64,000 nucleotides of DNA. Source: Scytonema sp. UIC 10036. GTDB lineage: Bacteria > Cyanobacteriota > Cyanobacteriia > Cyanobacteriales > Nostocaceae. The notes under the pieces are model-generated. The model was not told the DNA's origin and ran no database searches. It was given only the letters and a program-made list of their open reading frames with translations. Both the position numbers and the translations under genes were made by a program. The stretch lies in the NCBI RefSeq assembly GCF_009725235.1, contig NZ_WJFC01000053.1:1-64000 (forward strand), given 5' to 3'. Of the stretch, positions 1-10,468 are shown piece by piece; the stretch's first letter is position 1; every line of letters begins with the position of its first letter.

Positions 1-39
1 CACATATTTTAGTTTTATTGTATAATTCTTTATTGTACA

Positions 40-110
40 TTGCTAATTGCTAATTGCTAGTGGCTAATGGCTAATGGCTAATGGCTAATGGCTAATGGCT
101 AATGGCTAAT
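40..110. repeat. Heptameric short tandem repeat (STRR), TGGCTAA-type
   Basis: A run of 7-bp units, first as TTGCTAA then as TGGCTAA, with about nine tandem copies. Such heptamers are common in spacers of heterocystous cyanobacteria. It lies upstream of the PEP-CTERM gene and leaves about 85 bp for that gene's promoter. Confidence 0.85.
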
Positions 111-195
111 ATCCGCATTCTCCACGTTAACTTAATAACATTGTTTGCTAGATAATTATAAGTACAATAAAAGTTATCGGTGGAGCAAGTACTGA

Positions 196-738
196 ATGCG
201 TACCGTCAATTGGATACAAAAGTTACCTCTAGCTGTAGCTGGAGCTACATTGATGTCTTTGGTAAATCCTGGTATTGGTCAAGCCGCCATTTTAGTAACC
301 AATAATGTGATGAAGCCTCCTGTAGATAAGGAGATTCCTGATGTGGGAATTTGTCCTCCTTGGTGCGGAAATGGCGTAACAATCGATTTGTTTACAGATT
401 CTTCTCCTGTAACAGCTATTAACAACACACCATTTAACATAGTGGGTGTTATCGATATTATTCCCGATGATGAGGATGCTATATGGGATAGCGCAATTTC
501 TGATATTTTCAGTAGCCTTGTGATATCCAGCGATCGCAAAAAGTTGTTCCAAAGTGGAGGCGTAATTCGTCCTGGTGAAACAGTTTATCCATTTAGGACA
601 ACTAATCCACCTGGTAGTCGGGTTAGGTTTACGGCACAACTCATATTTGCCAGTGTTCCTGAATCAAGTTCCATCTTCGGGTTATTGGTTTTTGCTTTAC
701 TGGGGGGTGCGGCAATTTTCAAGTGTAGAAAAAATTGA
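196..738 (+). CDS. PEP-CTERM sorting domain protein, exported
   Basis: A 180-residue protein of unknown specific function. Residues 1-30 form a signal peptide with an Ala-rich end (GIGQA/A). The C-terminus has the PEP-CTERM layout: VPESSS at about residue 154, a hydrophobic helix (about 160-175) and a basic tail ending KCRKN. By family knowledge such proteins are exported by Sec, then recognised and cleaved by an exosortase and often linked to the cell surface or extracellular polysaccharide. The middle (about 31-150) is acidic with three Cys and matches nothing I recognise. The start is ATG, preceded by GGTGGAGC about 10 nt upstream. No exosortase lies in the window. A second PEP-CTERM gene is at 44835. 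Confidence 0.75.
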   Translation: MRTVNWIQKLPLAVAGATLMSLVNPGIGQAAILVTNNVMKPPVDKEIPDVGICPPWCGNGVTIDLFTDSSPVTAINNTPFNIVGVIDIIPDDEDAIWDSAISDIFSSLVISSDRKKLFQSGGVIRPGETVYPFRTTNPPGSRVRFTAQLIFASVPESSSIFGLLVFALLGGAAIFKCRKN

Positions 739-848
739 TTCCTGCCACAACGTAAAAAAATTTACAAACTCAGTTAATTTTACCACGCAAATGGGAAAAA
801 TAAGTTTGTAAGAGCAAAAAACAATTGACTTTGCTAGAGGCAGCTGTG

Positions 849-3800
849 GTGAACTTGACTGGTTATCTCATTTCTCAACAAATATACTTGGGTCATAAAA
901 CTGTAGTCTATCAAGGTATAAGGGAACTAGACCGACAGCCCGTCATGATAAAAATGATGCGGAATGAGTATCCTAGCTTTAAAGAACTGATACAATTCCG
1001 CAATCAGTTCACCATCGCCAAAAATCTGCAGTTACAAGGTGTCATTAAAACGTATAGTTTGGAACTCTATGAGAACAGGTATGTTTTGGTGATGGAGGAT
1101 TTTGGGGGAATATCCTTAAAGGATTATGTTTCTAACAACGTACAGACGAACTGTGCTAACAATGTAAAGACGTGCCATGGCGAGTCTCTACGTGAATTTC
1201 TGCAAATTGCTATTCAAATTGTTACTGCTTTAGAAGGCTTGTATCGCTATCGAATCATTCACAAAGATATCAAACCTGCCAACATCCTGATTAACCCTAC
1301 TACCAAGCAAGTCAAACTTATTGATTTCAGTATCGCCTCTTTACTTCTCAGAGAAACTCAAACCCTGATGTGTCCCGATGTTTTAGAAGGCACTTTAGCA
1401 TACTTATCTCCCGAACAAACCGGACGCATGAATCGAGGGATTGATTACCGCAGTGATTTTTACTCCTTGGGTGTTACTTTCTTTGAACTCCTGACAGGGC
1501 AATTACCTTTCACAAGCAACGATCCCATGGAGTTAATCCACTATCATATTGCTCAACAACCGCCACTTGTTCATTATATCGCTCCGGAAATTCCCCCGAC
1601 TCTATCTGCTATCGTTAATAAATTGATGGCAAAAAACGCAGAAGATCGATATCAAAGTGCTTTTGGTCTTAGACATGATTTGGAAATATGTCTCCATAGC
1701 CTGGAACAAACAGGATATATCCATCCATTTGAATTAGCAAAACGGGATATTTGCGATCGCTTTCTCATTCCCGAAAAACTCTACGGACGGGTAAAGGAAG
1801 TCAACACATTGCTTGAGGCATTTGTGCGCGTAGCGTGTCCGGAGAGCCTACAAGTAGCAACAGACAAGCAAACAGATATCTCATCTATAATATCCGCTAC
1901 CCATTCAATAGCAAAAATCATGATGGTAGCAGGTTTTTCTGGGATTGGGAAAACTGCTGTCGTTAATGAAATCCACAAACCAATTGCCAAACAGCAAGGC
2001 TACTTTATCAAAGGTAAATACGATCGGTACAAGCGCGACGTTCCTTTATTAGGATTTGTGCAAGCATTACAGGATTTAATGGCGCAACTCCTCGCAGAAA
2101 GTGATGCTCAATTACACCTTTGGAAACACGAAATCAATACAGTATTAGGTGAAAACGGGCAAGTTATTATTGATGTTATTCCAGAACTCGAACAGATTAT
2201 TGGTAAGCAACCTCCCATATTAGAATTATCAGCAACTGCTGCACAAAACCGCTTTAACTTGCTGTTCCAACAATTTATCCAGGTTTTCGCAACCGTTGAA
2301 CATCCTTTAGTCATATTTCTTGATGACTTGCAGTGGGCAGACTTAGCATCACTGAAGTTGATAAAGCTATTAATGACAGATACACGTTATCTGTTGATGA
2401 TTGGAACATATCGAGATAATGAAATTTCTTCAGCACATCCATTGATGCTGACATTACAAGATGTTAATACTATTGTTAATACTATAACCTTAACACCCCT
2501 CAGTATAACCGACATCAACGATCTGATTGCCGATACGCTTAGGTGTTCTACTCAACTGGCTCAACCTTTAACAGAACTGGTTTACCAGAAAACTAAAGGC
2601 AACCCATTCTTTACCAATCAATTTCTTAAATCCCTATATGATGAAGGTTTAATTAGTTTTGATTTTCAAATAGGTTCTTGGCAATGCGACATTGCTAGGG
2701 TAAAGATGTTAGCACTGACTGAGGATATTGTAGAGTTTATGGCACGGCAATTGCAGAAATTGCCAATTACCACTCAATCGGTGTTGAAACTAGCAGCATG
2801 TATTGGTAACTCTTTTGATTTAGCAACTCTAGCGATTGTATACGAAAAATTGCAAGTTGAGACTGCAGCCGATTTGTGGAAAGCTTTACAGGAAGGATTG
2901 GTTATTCCCACAAGTGAAGTTTATAAGTTCTATCAAAATGGTGCTAATAGTCAATTGCTAATAGCTAATTGCTCTGAACAATTAGCCATGAGCCATGAGC
3001 CATTAGCTATTAACTACAAATTCCTTCACGATCGCGTACAGCAAGCAGCATATTCTTTAATTCCTGAGGGCAAAAAACAAGCCACTCACCTGAAAATTGG
3101 GCAACTGCTGTTAAGCAATACACCAAAATCTCAACAAGAAGAGAAAATTTTTGAAATTGTCAACCAATTAAATTCTGGTTTAGAATTAATTACTTTGCAA
3201 TCCGAGCGAGACAATGTAGCGTCATTAAATTTAATAGCTGGGCGGAAAGCGAAAACTGCTACTGCTTACACAACCGCTTTAAAATACTTGACGACTGCAA
3301 TACAACTTCTAGCAAGCGATCGTTGGGAGAAGAATTACGATCTAACCCTCGTCTTGTATCAAGAAGCAGCAGAGGCAGCATATTTAGCTGGCGACTTTGA
3401 ACAAATGGCACAATTAGCATATGTTGTGTTTAACAAAGCTTCTTTACTGCTAGATAAAGTCAAAGTATATGAAGTAAAAATACTGGCTTTGGGAGCGCAA
3501 AATGAAGCTAGGGAAGCGGTTAACACCGCATTAATTGTTCTCAAAATGTTGGGACAAGAATTGCCATTAAATCCCAAGCAGTCTGACATTCAGCAAGCAA
3601 TGTCAGAAACAACATTAAATCTTAAGGGAAGGTGTATTGAAGATGTAATTGCTCTACCAGAAATGACAGATGCCAATCTCTTAGCAGCTATGCGAATTTT
3701 GTCTCTTGTCATCACATTTTCCTATCAAGCTGCACCTGAACTGTTTCCACTTATTTTGTTTAAACAAGTCAATTTATCACTTCAATATGGCAATGCTCCT

Positions 3801-6338
3801 TTATCAGCTTTTGCATATGTTGCTTACGGATTAACACTTTGCGGTGTTATGGGAGATATTGAGCAAGGATATCAATTTGGCAAACTTGCTTTAAATTTAT
3901 TAGTGAAGTTTAATGCAAAAGAGGTAAAAGCCAAGGTTATTCAAACATTTAATGCTCTCGTCAGACATTGGAAAGAGCATACTAAGGAAATAGTATCATC
4001 TTTATTAGAAGCCTATTCTGCTGCATTAGAAACAGGTGATTTAGAATTTGCAGCTCTTTCTCTTAAAGTTTATTCTTACGCTTCATACTTCATTGGCAAA
4101 GAACTCAGCCTACTAGAAACAGAAATGGCAACGTACAGTCATGCCATTAGTCAACTTAAACAAGAAATGCCATTGGCTTGGACTTCAATCTTTCGACAGA
4201 TTGTCCTGAATTTACTTGGTAAGGTTGACAATCCATGTGAATTGATTGGTGAATCTTGTGATGAGGAAAAAATGCTGCCGCTTCTCCAAAAAGCTAACGA
4301 TCGCGTTGGACTTTTATTTTTATTTTTCAGCAAACTTCATCTGTGTTATTTATTTGGAGAGTTCCAGCAAGCCGTAGAATATGCAACGTTAGCAGAAAAT
4401 TATTTAGATGGCGGCATAGGACAAATAGTCACTGTACTCTTCTATTTTTATGCTTCATTGTCTCGGCTTGCAGTATATCCGCAATCCTCGCAACCAGAAC
4501 AACAGAGTATTCTCGTAATGGTGCATAGCGATCGGGAAAAATTACAGAAATGGGCTAATCATGCTCCCATGAATTATCTACATAAATTCTATCTGGTTGA
4601 AGCAGAACTGCATCGAGTACTCAATCAAAAATCTGAAGCTATAGAAATGTACGATCGCGCTATCTCTTTAGCTAAAGAGAATGAGTACCTCAATGAAGAA
4701 GCACTAGCTCGGGAATTAGCTGCTAAGTTTTACCTAGAATGGGGCAAACAAAGAATTGCCCAAGACTATTTTACCAATGCCTACTACTGCTATGCTCGCT
4801 GGAGTGCAAAGGCAAAAGTTTATGATTTAGAAAAACGCTATCCTCATTTACTTAACCCCATTCTACAACAGGAAAAAATTCTTCTCAGTCCGGGCGATAC
4901 AGTAACAGCTTCCGGTGGGGCTACATCACCTAGCACCAGTGTTTCAGAAATACTAGATTTGACAAGTGTTATCAAAGCGTCACAAACTCTTTCTAGCGAA
5001 ATTGAACTGGACAAGTTACTTGATAAATTAATGCAAGTAGTGATGGAAAATGCAGGGGCAAAAAAATGTGTTCTGTTGTTACCTCAAGGGAACAAGTTGG
5101 TAGTAGAGGCGATCGCGACTATCTCAGAAACTCCTGCTATTCTACAATCGATTCCTGTAGAGTCTTCTTTAGAAGTTCCTCTTAACCTCATTTACTATGT
5201 CAAAAACACTTTAAAAACTTTAGTCATTGATGATGCTTTAGCTGAAACTTACTATGTTAATGATACCTACCTAAATCAATACAAACCAAAGAGTGTATTG
5301 TGTACGCCTATCCTCAATCAAGGGAAGTTAATTGGTATTTTATACTTAGAAAATTCTCTAACCACTGGAGCATTTACCAGTCATAGACTACAGGTGCTTA
5401 ACCTTCTCATTTCTCAAGTAGCCATATCCTTAGAAAACGCTCGTCTCTATCAAAAATCGCAAGAACTCTACCAACAAACGCAAAGTTATGCCCAACAACT
5501 AGAACATTCTCTTACCAACCTCAAGCAGATGCAACTTCAACTTATACAAAACGAAAAAATGTCTGCTTTAGGTAATTTAGTCGCAGGTGTAGCCCATGAA
5601 ATTAACAACCCTGTAGGATTTATTGTTAATAATTTACAACCAATACAAGAATACATCCGCGATTTATTTCACATAATCGACCTTTATCAGCAAAAATTTA
5701 CCGAACCAGGTGCTGAGATTTTAGAAGAAATTGAAGCTATTGATTTGGAATATCTGCGAGATGATTTTCCCAAACTCATCAACTCTTTAAAACTAGGGAC
5801 TGACCGAATTCGCCATATGAGTACTAGCTTGAGAATCTTCTCCCGTGCCGACACGGATGCAAAAGTACTCTTCAATATTCATGAAGGAATTGATTGTACC
5901 CTTCTGATTCTCAAGCATCGTTTAAAAGCTAATGAAAATCGCCCTGAAATTAATATAATCAAAGATTATGGTGACCTACCATTAGTCAAATGTTTTCCCG
6001 GACAACTCAATCAAGTCTTCATGAATATATTAGCAAATGCTATTGATGCGCTCGAAGAGTCCTTGGTAGGAAAAACAGGATTTATTTGGCTTCATACTAA
6101 ACACAGTTCTGATAATAAGAGTATTATCATTCGTATTAAAGATAATGGTGTGGGAATACCGGATGACGTGAAATCCAAAATTTTCGACCATTTATTTACT
6201 ACAAAAGCTGTAGGCAAAGGAACGGGATTGGGATTATCAATTGCCCATCAAATTGTTGTCGAGAAGCACCAGGGAGTTTTGGAAGTCAATTCAGTCCCAC
6301 GACAAGGTTCGGAATTTATCATTACTCTTCCTAACTAA
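849..6338 (+). CDS. Ser/Thr kinase - AAA ATPase - GAF - histidine kinase fusion
   Basis: A giant signalling protein of about 1830 residues in a family typical of filamentous cyanobacteria. Visible domains, numbered from the upstream TTG at 825: eukaryotic-type kinase (about 15-290) with HKDIKPANIL and the metal-binding DFS; an AAA_16/STAND ATPase with P-loop GFSGIGKT near 370 and Walker B-like FLDDLQWAD near 500; a long helical TPR-like region (about 800-1350); GAF (about 1385-1530); coiled coil; and a His kinase core with AHEINNP (phospho-acceptor His near 1591) and the ATP-binding boxes DNGVGIP and GTGLGLS. It should sense a ligand through GAF/STAND and phosphorylate both Ser/Thr and His substrates. 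No response regulator is adjacent. Start: GTG at 849 has AGAGG 8 nt upstream; GTG 846 and TTG 825 are alternatives without a better site. Confidence 0.85.
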   Translation: MNLTGYLISQQIYLGHKTVVYQGIRELDRQPVMIKMMRNEYPSFKELIQFRNQFTIAKNLQLQGVIKTYSLELYENRYVLVMEDFGGISLKDYVSNNVQTNCANNVKTCHGESLREFLQIAIQIVTALEGLYRYRIIHKDIKPANILINPTTKQVKLIDFSIASLLLRETQTLMCPDVLEGTLAYLSPEQTGRMNRGIDYRSDFYSLGVTFFELLTGQLPFTSNDPMELIHYHIAQQPPLVHYIAPEIPPTLSAIVNKLMAKNAEDRYQSAFGLRHDLEICLHSLEQTGYIHPFELAKRDICDRFLIPEKLYGRVKEVNTLLEAFVRVACPESLQVATDKQTDISSIISATHSIAKIMMVAGFSGIGKTAVVNEIHKPIAKQQGYFIKGKYDRYKRDVPLLGFVQALQDLMAQLLAESDAQLHLWKHEINTVLGENGQVIIDVIPELEQIIGKQPPILELSATAAQNRFNLLFQQFIQVFATVEHPLVIFLDDLQWADLASLKLIKLLMTDTRYLLMIGTYRDNEISSAHPLMLTLQDVNTIVNTITLTPLSITDINDLIADTLRCSTQLAQPLTELVYQKTKGNPFFTNQFLKSLYDEGLISFDFQIGSWQCDIARVKMLALTEDIVEFMARQLQKLPITTQSVLKLAACIGNSFDLATLAIVYEKLQVETAADLWKALQEGLVIPTSEVYKFYQNGANSQLLIANCSEQLAMSHEPLAINYKFLHDRVQQAAYSLIPEGKKQATHLKIGQLLLSNTPKSQQEEKIFEIVNQLNSGLELITLQSERDNVASLNLIAGRKAKTATAYTTALKYLTTAIQLLASDRWEKNYDLTLVLYQEAAEAAYLAGDFEQMAQLAYVVFNKASLLLDKVKVYEVKILALGAQNEAREAVNTALIVLKMLGQELPLNPKQSDIQQAMSETTLNLKGRCIEDVIALPEMTDANLLAAMRILSLVITFSYQAAPELFPLILFKQVNLSLQYGNAPLSAFAYVAYGLTLCGVMGDIEQGYQFGKLALNLLVKFNAKEVKAKVIQTFNALVRHWKEHTKEIVSSLLEAYSAALETGDLEFAALSLKVYSYASYFIGKELSLLETEMATYSHAISQLKQEMPLAWTSIFRQIVLNLLGKVDNPCELIGESCDEEKMLPLLQKANDRVGLLFLFFSKLHLCYLFGEFQQAVEYATLAENYLDGGIGQIVTVLFYFYASLSRLAVYPQSSQPEQQSILVMVHSDREKLQKWANHAPMNYLHKFYLVEAELHRVLNQKSEAIEMYDRAISLAKENEYLNEEALARELAAKFYLEWGKQRIAQDYFTNAYYCYARWSAKAKVYDLEKRYPHLLNPILQQEKILLSPGDTVTASGGATSPSTSVSEILDLTSVIKASQTLSSEIELDKLLDKLMQVVMENAGAKKCVLLLPQGNKLVVEAIATISETPAILQSIPVESSLEVPLNLIYYVKNTLKTLVIDDALAETYYVNDTYLNQYKPKSVLCTPILNQGKLIGILYLENSLTTGAFTSHRLQVLNLLISQVAISLENARLYQKSQELYQQTQSYAQQLEHSLTNLKQMQLQLIQNEKMSALGNLVAGVAHEINNPVGFIVNNLQPIQEYIRDLFHIIDLYQQKFTEPGAEILEEIEAIDLEYLRDDFPKLINSLKLGTDRIRHMSTSLRIFSRADTDAKVLFNIHEGIDCTLLILKHRLKANENRPEINIIKDYGDLPLVKCFPGQLNQVFMNILANAIDALEESLVGKTGFIWLHTKHSSDNKSIIIRIKDNGVGIPDDVKSKIFDHLFTTKAVGKGTGLGLSIAHQIVVEKHQGVLEVNSVPRQGSEFIITLPN

Positions 6339-6487
6339 TGTCAAATTCGCTTAATTATTCATCAAAAAATTGTGCGTCTTCCTTTGCGCCTTAGCGCCTT
6401 TGCGTGAGGCTCTAATAATAATTTAACCGGACATGACACACCATTATTTGGTATAATATATCGAATCATATTGTAATTTGTGTAAAA

Positions 6488-9400
6488 ATGAAGGATAGGG
6501 ATCGAGCAGGTCTCTTCCCAGGACCTGGTGAAATGAGAGCACTGATGCGTGCATTTGATTGGGCAAGTACACCTGTCGGTCCCATAGAAACATGGTCGCA
6601 GAGCCTAAAAAGTAATGTTAAGACCCTTCTGGCATCACGATATCCAATGGTGCTTATTTGGGGTTCCCATCTTATTCAATTCTACAATGACGCTTATTCC
6701 AAACTCATTGGCGACAAGCACCCATCTGCTTTAGGTACTGATATTAGAATTACACTAGCAGAAGCATGGGACACTCTCGGTCCGATGATTGACGAGGTAA
6801 TGGCAACTGGCGTAGCAAACTGGGTGTCAGCACAAATGCTTGTTCTTGAACGGTCTGGTTACCGTGAAGAATCTTATTTTAGTCTATCTCACGCTCCTGC
6901 TGAGGACGATACCGAACAAATCGTTGGGATGTTCTGCGTTTGCAGTGAAGTCACTCAGCAGGTATTGGGTGAGCGGAGGTTACGGTTGCTGCGCGATCTT
7001 GCATCCAAAGCAGGGGAGACGCGAAGTGTGGAGACGACTTGTCGAGATGTGGCAGCAGCAATAGCCGAACACCCCCTTGATATACCGTTTGCAGCGATCT
7101 ACCTTTGTGAAGGAGACGGGAAAACTCTCACTCGCTATGGGGAAGTGCAGTTACCTGAAGAAGGAATTCTTTTCCCAAGCTCTGTATATTTGACAGTATC
7201 GGAAGATAATAACACACAAGCTCTCAAAAAAGCAGCAGCTGGTGAAACAGTTCCGATCGAGGGAATAGACAGTTATAGCTTCATACCGGGGGGACCATGG
7301 AACGAACCAACCCGTACTGCGCTTGTTATGCCCATCGCTTCCTCAAGTCAAGCAGCACCTCTTGGCGTTTTGGTTGCTGGAGTCAGCCCCAACCGAGCAC
7401 TTGACGAAGGCTACAGTTCATTCTACGAACTTCTAGCAGCACAGGTATCTATTGCCGTGCGTAACGCGCAGGCATATGAAGAAGAACGGCGCAGGGCTGA
7501 AATGCTTGCGGAACTTGACCGGGCAAAGACGACTTTCTTCTCAAATGTGAGTCATGAATTCCGCACTCCTCTCACCCTTATGCTGGGTCCTTTGGAAGAT
7601 GTCTTGCAAGACCCCCAGCTTTCTACAAGCCAACGAGAAAGGATAACTGTCGCTCAGCGCAACAGTCTTAGGTTGCTGAAACTTGTCAACACGCTTCTTG
7701 ACTTCTCACGGATTGAAGCGGGACGCATACAAGCGGTTTATGAACGTACAGATTTAGCAACACTTACGGCTAATCTTGCAAGCGTGTTTCGGTCAGCTAT
7801 TGAGAAGGCAGGGTTACTGTTTGTCGTTGATTGCCCGCCTTTACCTGAGGATATCTATGTAGATCGGGATATGTGGGAGAAGATTGTCCTGAATTTACTC
7901 TCAAACGCTTTTAAATTCACGCAACACGGTCAAATCGCTGTTCGTCAGTATGCTCGCGCACAAAATATAGAGCTTTGTATTGAAGACACGGGCATTGGTA
8001 TTCCTGAGTCCGAACTCTTAAATGTGTTTAAGCGGTTTCATCGGATTGAGGGAACCCAAGGACGAACTTATGAGGGAACTGGAATTGGTCTTGCACTGGT
8101 GCAGGAGTTGGTGAAACTTCACGGTGGTAGCGTTCGGGTACACAGTCTTTACGGATCGGGGAGTACTTTCACTGTCTCAATTCCACTTGGCAAGCAACAT
8201 CTTCCGGCAGATAGGATTGGTAGCGATCGCAACATTACCCCTACAACCATTCAATATGATGCATTTGTTGAAGAAGCACTGAGGTGGTTGCCGGATGAAG
8301 AGAAAGGAGACAAAGAAGCTCTGGGGCATAATCTCACCATAACTTCTCCTCCTGCCCGTATTCTTCTGGCAGATGACAACGCTGATATGCGGGAGTATGT
8401 GCGAAAGCTTCTCAGTACAAAATACGAAGTGGTTGCTGTGGCTGACGGCGAAGCTGCGCTTGCTGCGGCTCAAGAGCAATTACCAGACTTGGTGCTAAGT
8501 GATGTCATGATGCCGAAACTCGATGGGTTCGGTCTTCTGAGGCGGCTGCGTGAAGATGAGCGTACTCGTTCTGTGCCAATTGTGCTTCTTTCAGCAAGAG
8601 CAGGTGAGGAATCACGCATTGAGGGACTTGATGCGGGGGCAGACAATTATTTGATAAAACCGTTTAGTGCCAGAGAACTCTTAGCACGGGTCAAGGCAAC
8701 GTTAGAAATGTCTCGGTTGCGCCAGGAAGTAGCTCGTTCCAGGATTGAGGTGGAAGCAGCGAAGGAAAGAGCGATCGTTATCGAACGAGTCACAGATGCT
8801 TTTTATGGTCTCGATCGCCAGTGGCGCTTTACCTACGTGAATCGGCAATGTGAGAAGTACCTCAAGAAAACACGTGAAGAGTTGCTAGGGAAAGTTGTTT
8901 GGGATGTTTTTCCTGTAGCAAAAGGTACAGCTTTTGAGGAGCAATACTACAAAGCCATGCGCGAGCAGGTGGCAGTGCATTTTGAAGTCTTTTCCCCCTT
9001 TTCCGATTTGTGGGTGGAAGTACATGTTTATCCTTCTAAAGATGGTATTTCAGTAAACTTCCGTGATATTACTGAGCGAAAGGAGTTAGAGAAACGACAA
9101 GAAGCACTTTTAGAGAGCGAACGGGTTGCCCGTGCAGAAGCCGAGCGCATTGGACGCCTCAAGGATGAATTTTTGGCAACCCTTTCCCACGAGCTTAGGA
9201 CACCGCTCAACGCAATTCTTGGTTGGTCACAGCTTTTGCGTAAAAACAATATCGGCTCTGCGGACTTGAAAAAAGGGCTTGAGACTATAGAGAGAAATGC
9301 GCGATCGCAAGCACAGATTATCGAAGATCTTCTTGATATGAGCCGAATCATTTCGGGCAAAGTTCGACTTGACATTCAGGAAATGAATCTTACCTCAGTG

Positions 9401-10327
9401 ATTCAATCTGCCATTGAATCTCTCCTTCCCACCGTGCAAGCAAAGGAGATTCGACTGCAAACACTTTTTGATGTCCTTCCCCATCCCATGGCTGGAGATC
9501 CAAACAGGTTGCAACAAGTTGTCTGGAATCTCCTCTCCAATGCCATTAAATTTACTCCCAAAGGAGGAAGAGTACGCGTATCACTCGAGCAGGTAAACTC
9601 TCATGTCGAGCTAACTATCAGCGATACAGGTCAAGGCATAAAACCCGAGTTTCTACCATACGTTTTTGACCGCTTTCGGCAAGCAGATGGTTCTACCACA
9701 CGGCAGTTTGGCGGTTTGGGTTTGGGGCTGTCCATTGTCAAGCAACTTGTGGAACTTCATGGAGGAACAGTACAAGCAGCAAGCCCTGGAGAAGGGCAAG
9801 GTGCTCAATTTACTGTGGTGCTTCCGCTTCCTCAGCGGAAAAGCGATGTGGATGTATGTATAGAACGATACCAAAGCACATCTCTAGATGATACCGATTT
9901 ACAAAGTTTCACGACAATAGCAAATCAGCAAACCCATCTTAATAGTACAAGAGTTCTTGTAGTTGATGATGAAGTTGATGCTCAAGAATTGGTCAAAAGA
10001 ATTTTGGAGGAGTGCGGGGCTGATGTCCTAACTGCATCATCAGCAGATGAAGCGCTTGAGTTTGTACAAACCCATAAACCTCACGTAGTTCTTAGCGATA
10101 TTAGTATGCCAGGAAAAGATGGGTATGAACTTATACGCCAACTACGAGGGCTACCCTCAGAAATGGGAGGTGATATTCCAGCAGCAGCAGTCACTGCTTT
10201 TGCTCGTTTTGAAGATCGAATTCGTGCCCTACGCTTGGGATACCAAACGCACATTGCTAAGCCGATTGAGGCAGCAGAACTGATTGCGGTAGTGGTGTCT
10301 CTTGCAGGACGATGCGATCGCGCTTAA
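6488..10327 (+). CDS. Hybrid sensor histidine kinase with two kinase cores and two receivers
   Basis: A 1279-residue cytoplasmic hybrid kinase with no transmembrane segment. Domains in order: N-terminal PAS-like (about 20-160), GAF (about 170-330), HisKA with SHEFRTPL (His near 355), ATPase with DTGIGIP and GTGIGLAL, receiver 1 (about 620-740, phospho-acceptor Asp near 672 in SDVMMPKLDG), PAS (about 765-875), a second HisKA with SHELRTPL (His near 901), a second ATPase (DTGQGI, GLGLGLS), and receiver 2 (about 1150-1275, Asp near 1204 in SDISMPGKDG). A phosphorelay between cores and receivers is expected. There is no DNA-binding output domain, so the final target is elsewhere. The start is ATG after an AT-rich leader. 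Its GC content is a little higher than that of the preceding kinase. Confidence 0.9.
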   Translation: MKDRDRAGLFPGPGEMRALMRAFDWASTPVGPIETWSQSLKSNVKTLLASRYPMVLIWGSHLIQFYNDAYSKLIGDKHPSALGTDIRITLAEAWDTLGPMIDEVMATGVANWVSAQMLVLERSGYREESYFSLSHAPAEDDTEQIVGMFCVCSEVTQQVLGERRLRLLRDLASKAGETRSVETTCRDVAAAIAEHPLDIPFAAIYLCEGDGKTLTRYGEVQLPEEGILFPSSVYLTVSEDNNTQALKKAAAGETVPIEGIDSYSFIPGGPWNEPTRTALVMPIASSSQAAPLGVLVAGVSPNRALDEGYSSFYELLAAQVSIAVRNAQAYEEERRRAEMLAELDRAKTTFFSNVSHEFRTPLTLMLGPLEDVLQDPQLSTSQRERITVAQRNSLRLLKLVNTLLDFSRIEAGRIQAVYERTDLATLTANLASVFRSAIEKAGLLFVVDCPPLPEDIYVDRDMWEKIVLNLLSNAFKFTQHGQIAVRQYARAQNIELCIEDTGIGIPESELLNVFKRFHRIEGTQGRTYEGTGIGLALVQELVKLHGGSVRVHSLYGSGSTFTVSIPLGKQHLPADRIGSDRNITPTTIQYDAFVEEALRWLPDEEKGDKEALGHNLTITSPPARILLADDNADMREYVRKLLSTKYEVVAVADGEAALAAAQEQLPDLVLSDVMMPKLDGFGLLRRLREDERTRSVPIVLLSARAGEESRIEGLDAGADNYLIKPFSARELLARVKATLEMSRLRQEVARSRIEVEAAKERAIVIERVTDAFYGLDRQWRFTYVNRQCEKYLKKTREELLGKVVWDVFPVAKGTAFEEQYYKAMREQVAVHFEVFSPFSDLWVEVHVYPSKDGISVNFRDITERKELEKRQEALLESERVARAEAERIGRLKDEFLATLSHELRTPLNAILGWSQLLRKNNIGSADLKKGLETIERNARSQAQIIEDLLDMSRIISGKVRLDIQEMNLTSVIQSAIESLLPTVQAKEIRLQTLFDVLPHPMAGDPNRLQQVVWNLLSNAIKFTPKGGRVRVSLEQVNSHVELTISDTGQGIKPEFLPYVFDRFRQADGSTTRQFGGLGLGLSIVKQLVELHGGTVQAASPGEGQGAQFTVVLPLPQRKSDVDVCIERYQSTSLDDTDLQSFTTIANQQTHLNSTRVLVVDDEVDAQELVKRILEECGADVLTASSADEALEFVQTHKPHVVLSDISMPGKDGYELIRQLRGLPSEMGGDIPAAAVTAFARFEDRIRALRLGYQTHIAKPIEAAELIAVVVSLAGRCDRA

Positions 10328-10468
10328 CTTAAAATATAAAATTAGGAGTTTTGCAGTCTGGTTTGCAAACAACAGAACATCAAGCTTTTGTAGAACGATT
10401 GAGTCAATAATTAGTTTGTAGTTGCGATGTATGCGCTGAAGCGCAACTACAAGCCAAATCAGGAAATT

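Noticed and set aside
40..110. Tandem arrays (here, 11880, 13175, 20018, 20131, 20291, 21643, 60190) as possible CRISPR arrays
   Set aside because: Units are 7-9 bp with no spacers; no cas gene is present.
575..811. 78-codon frame overlapping the PEP-CTERM gene
   Set aside because: It lies in another frame of a well-supported gene and has no ribosome site.
10345..10410. Short frame GVLQSGLQTTEHQAFVERLSQ after the hybrid kinase
   Set aside because: It looks like the tail of some protein but has only about 23 codons after a stop and I cannot identify it; too little to call a pseudogene.
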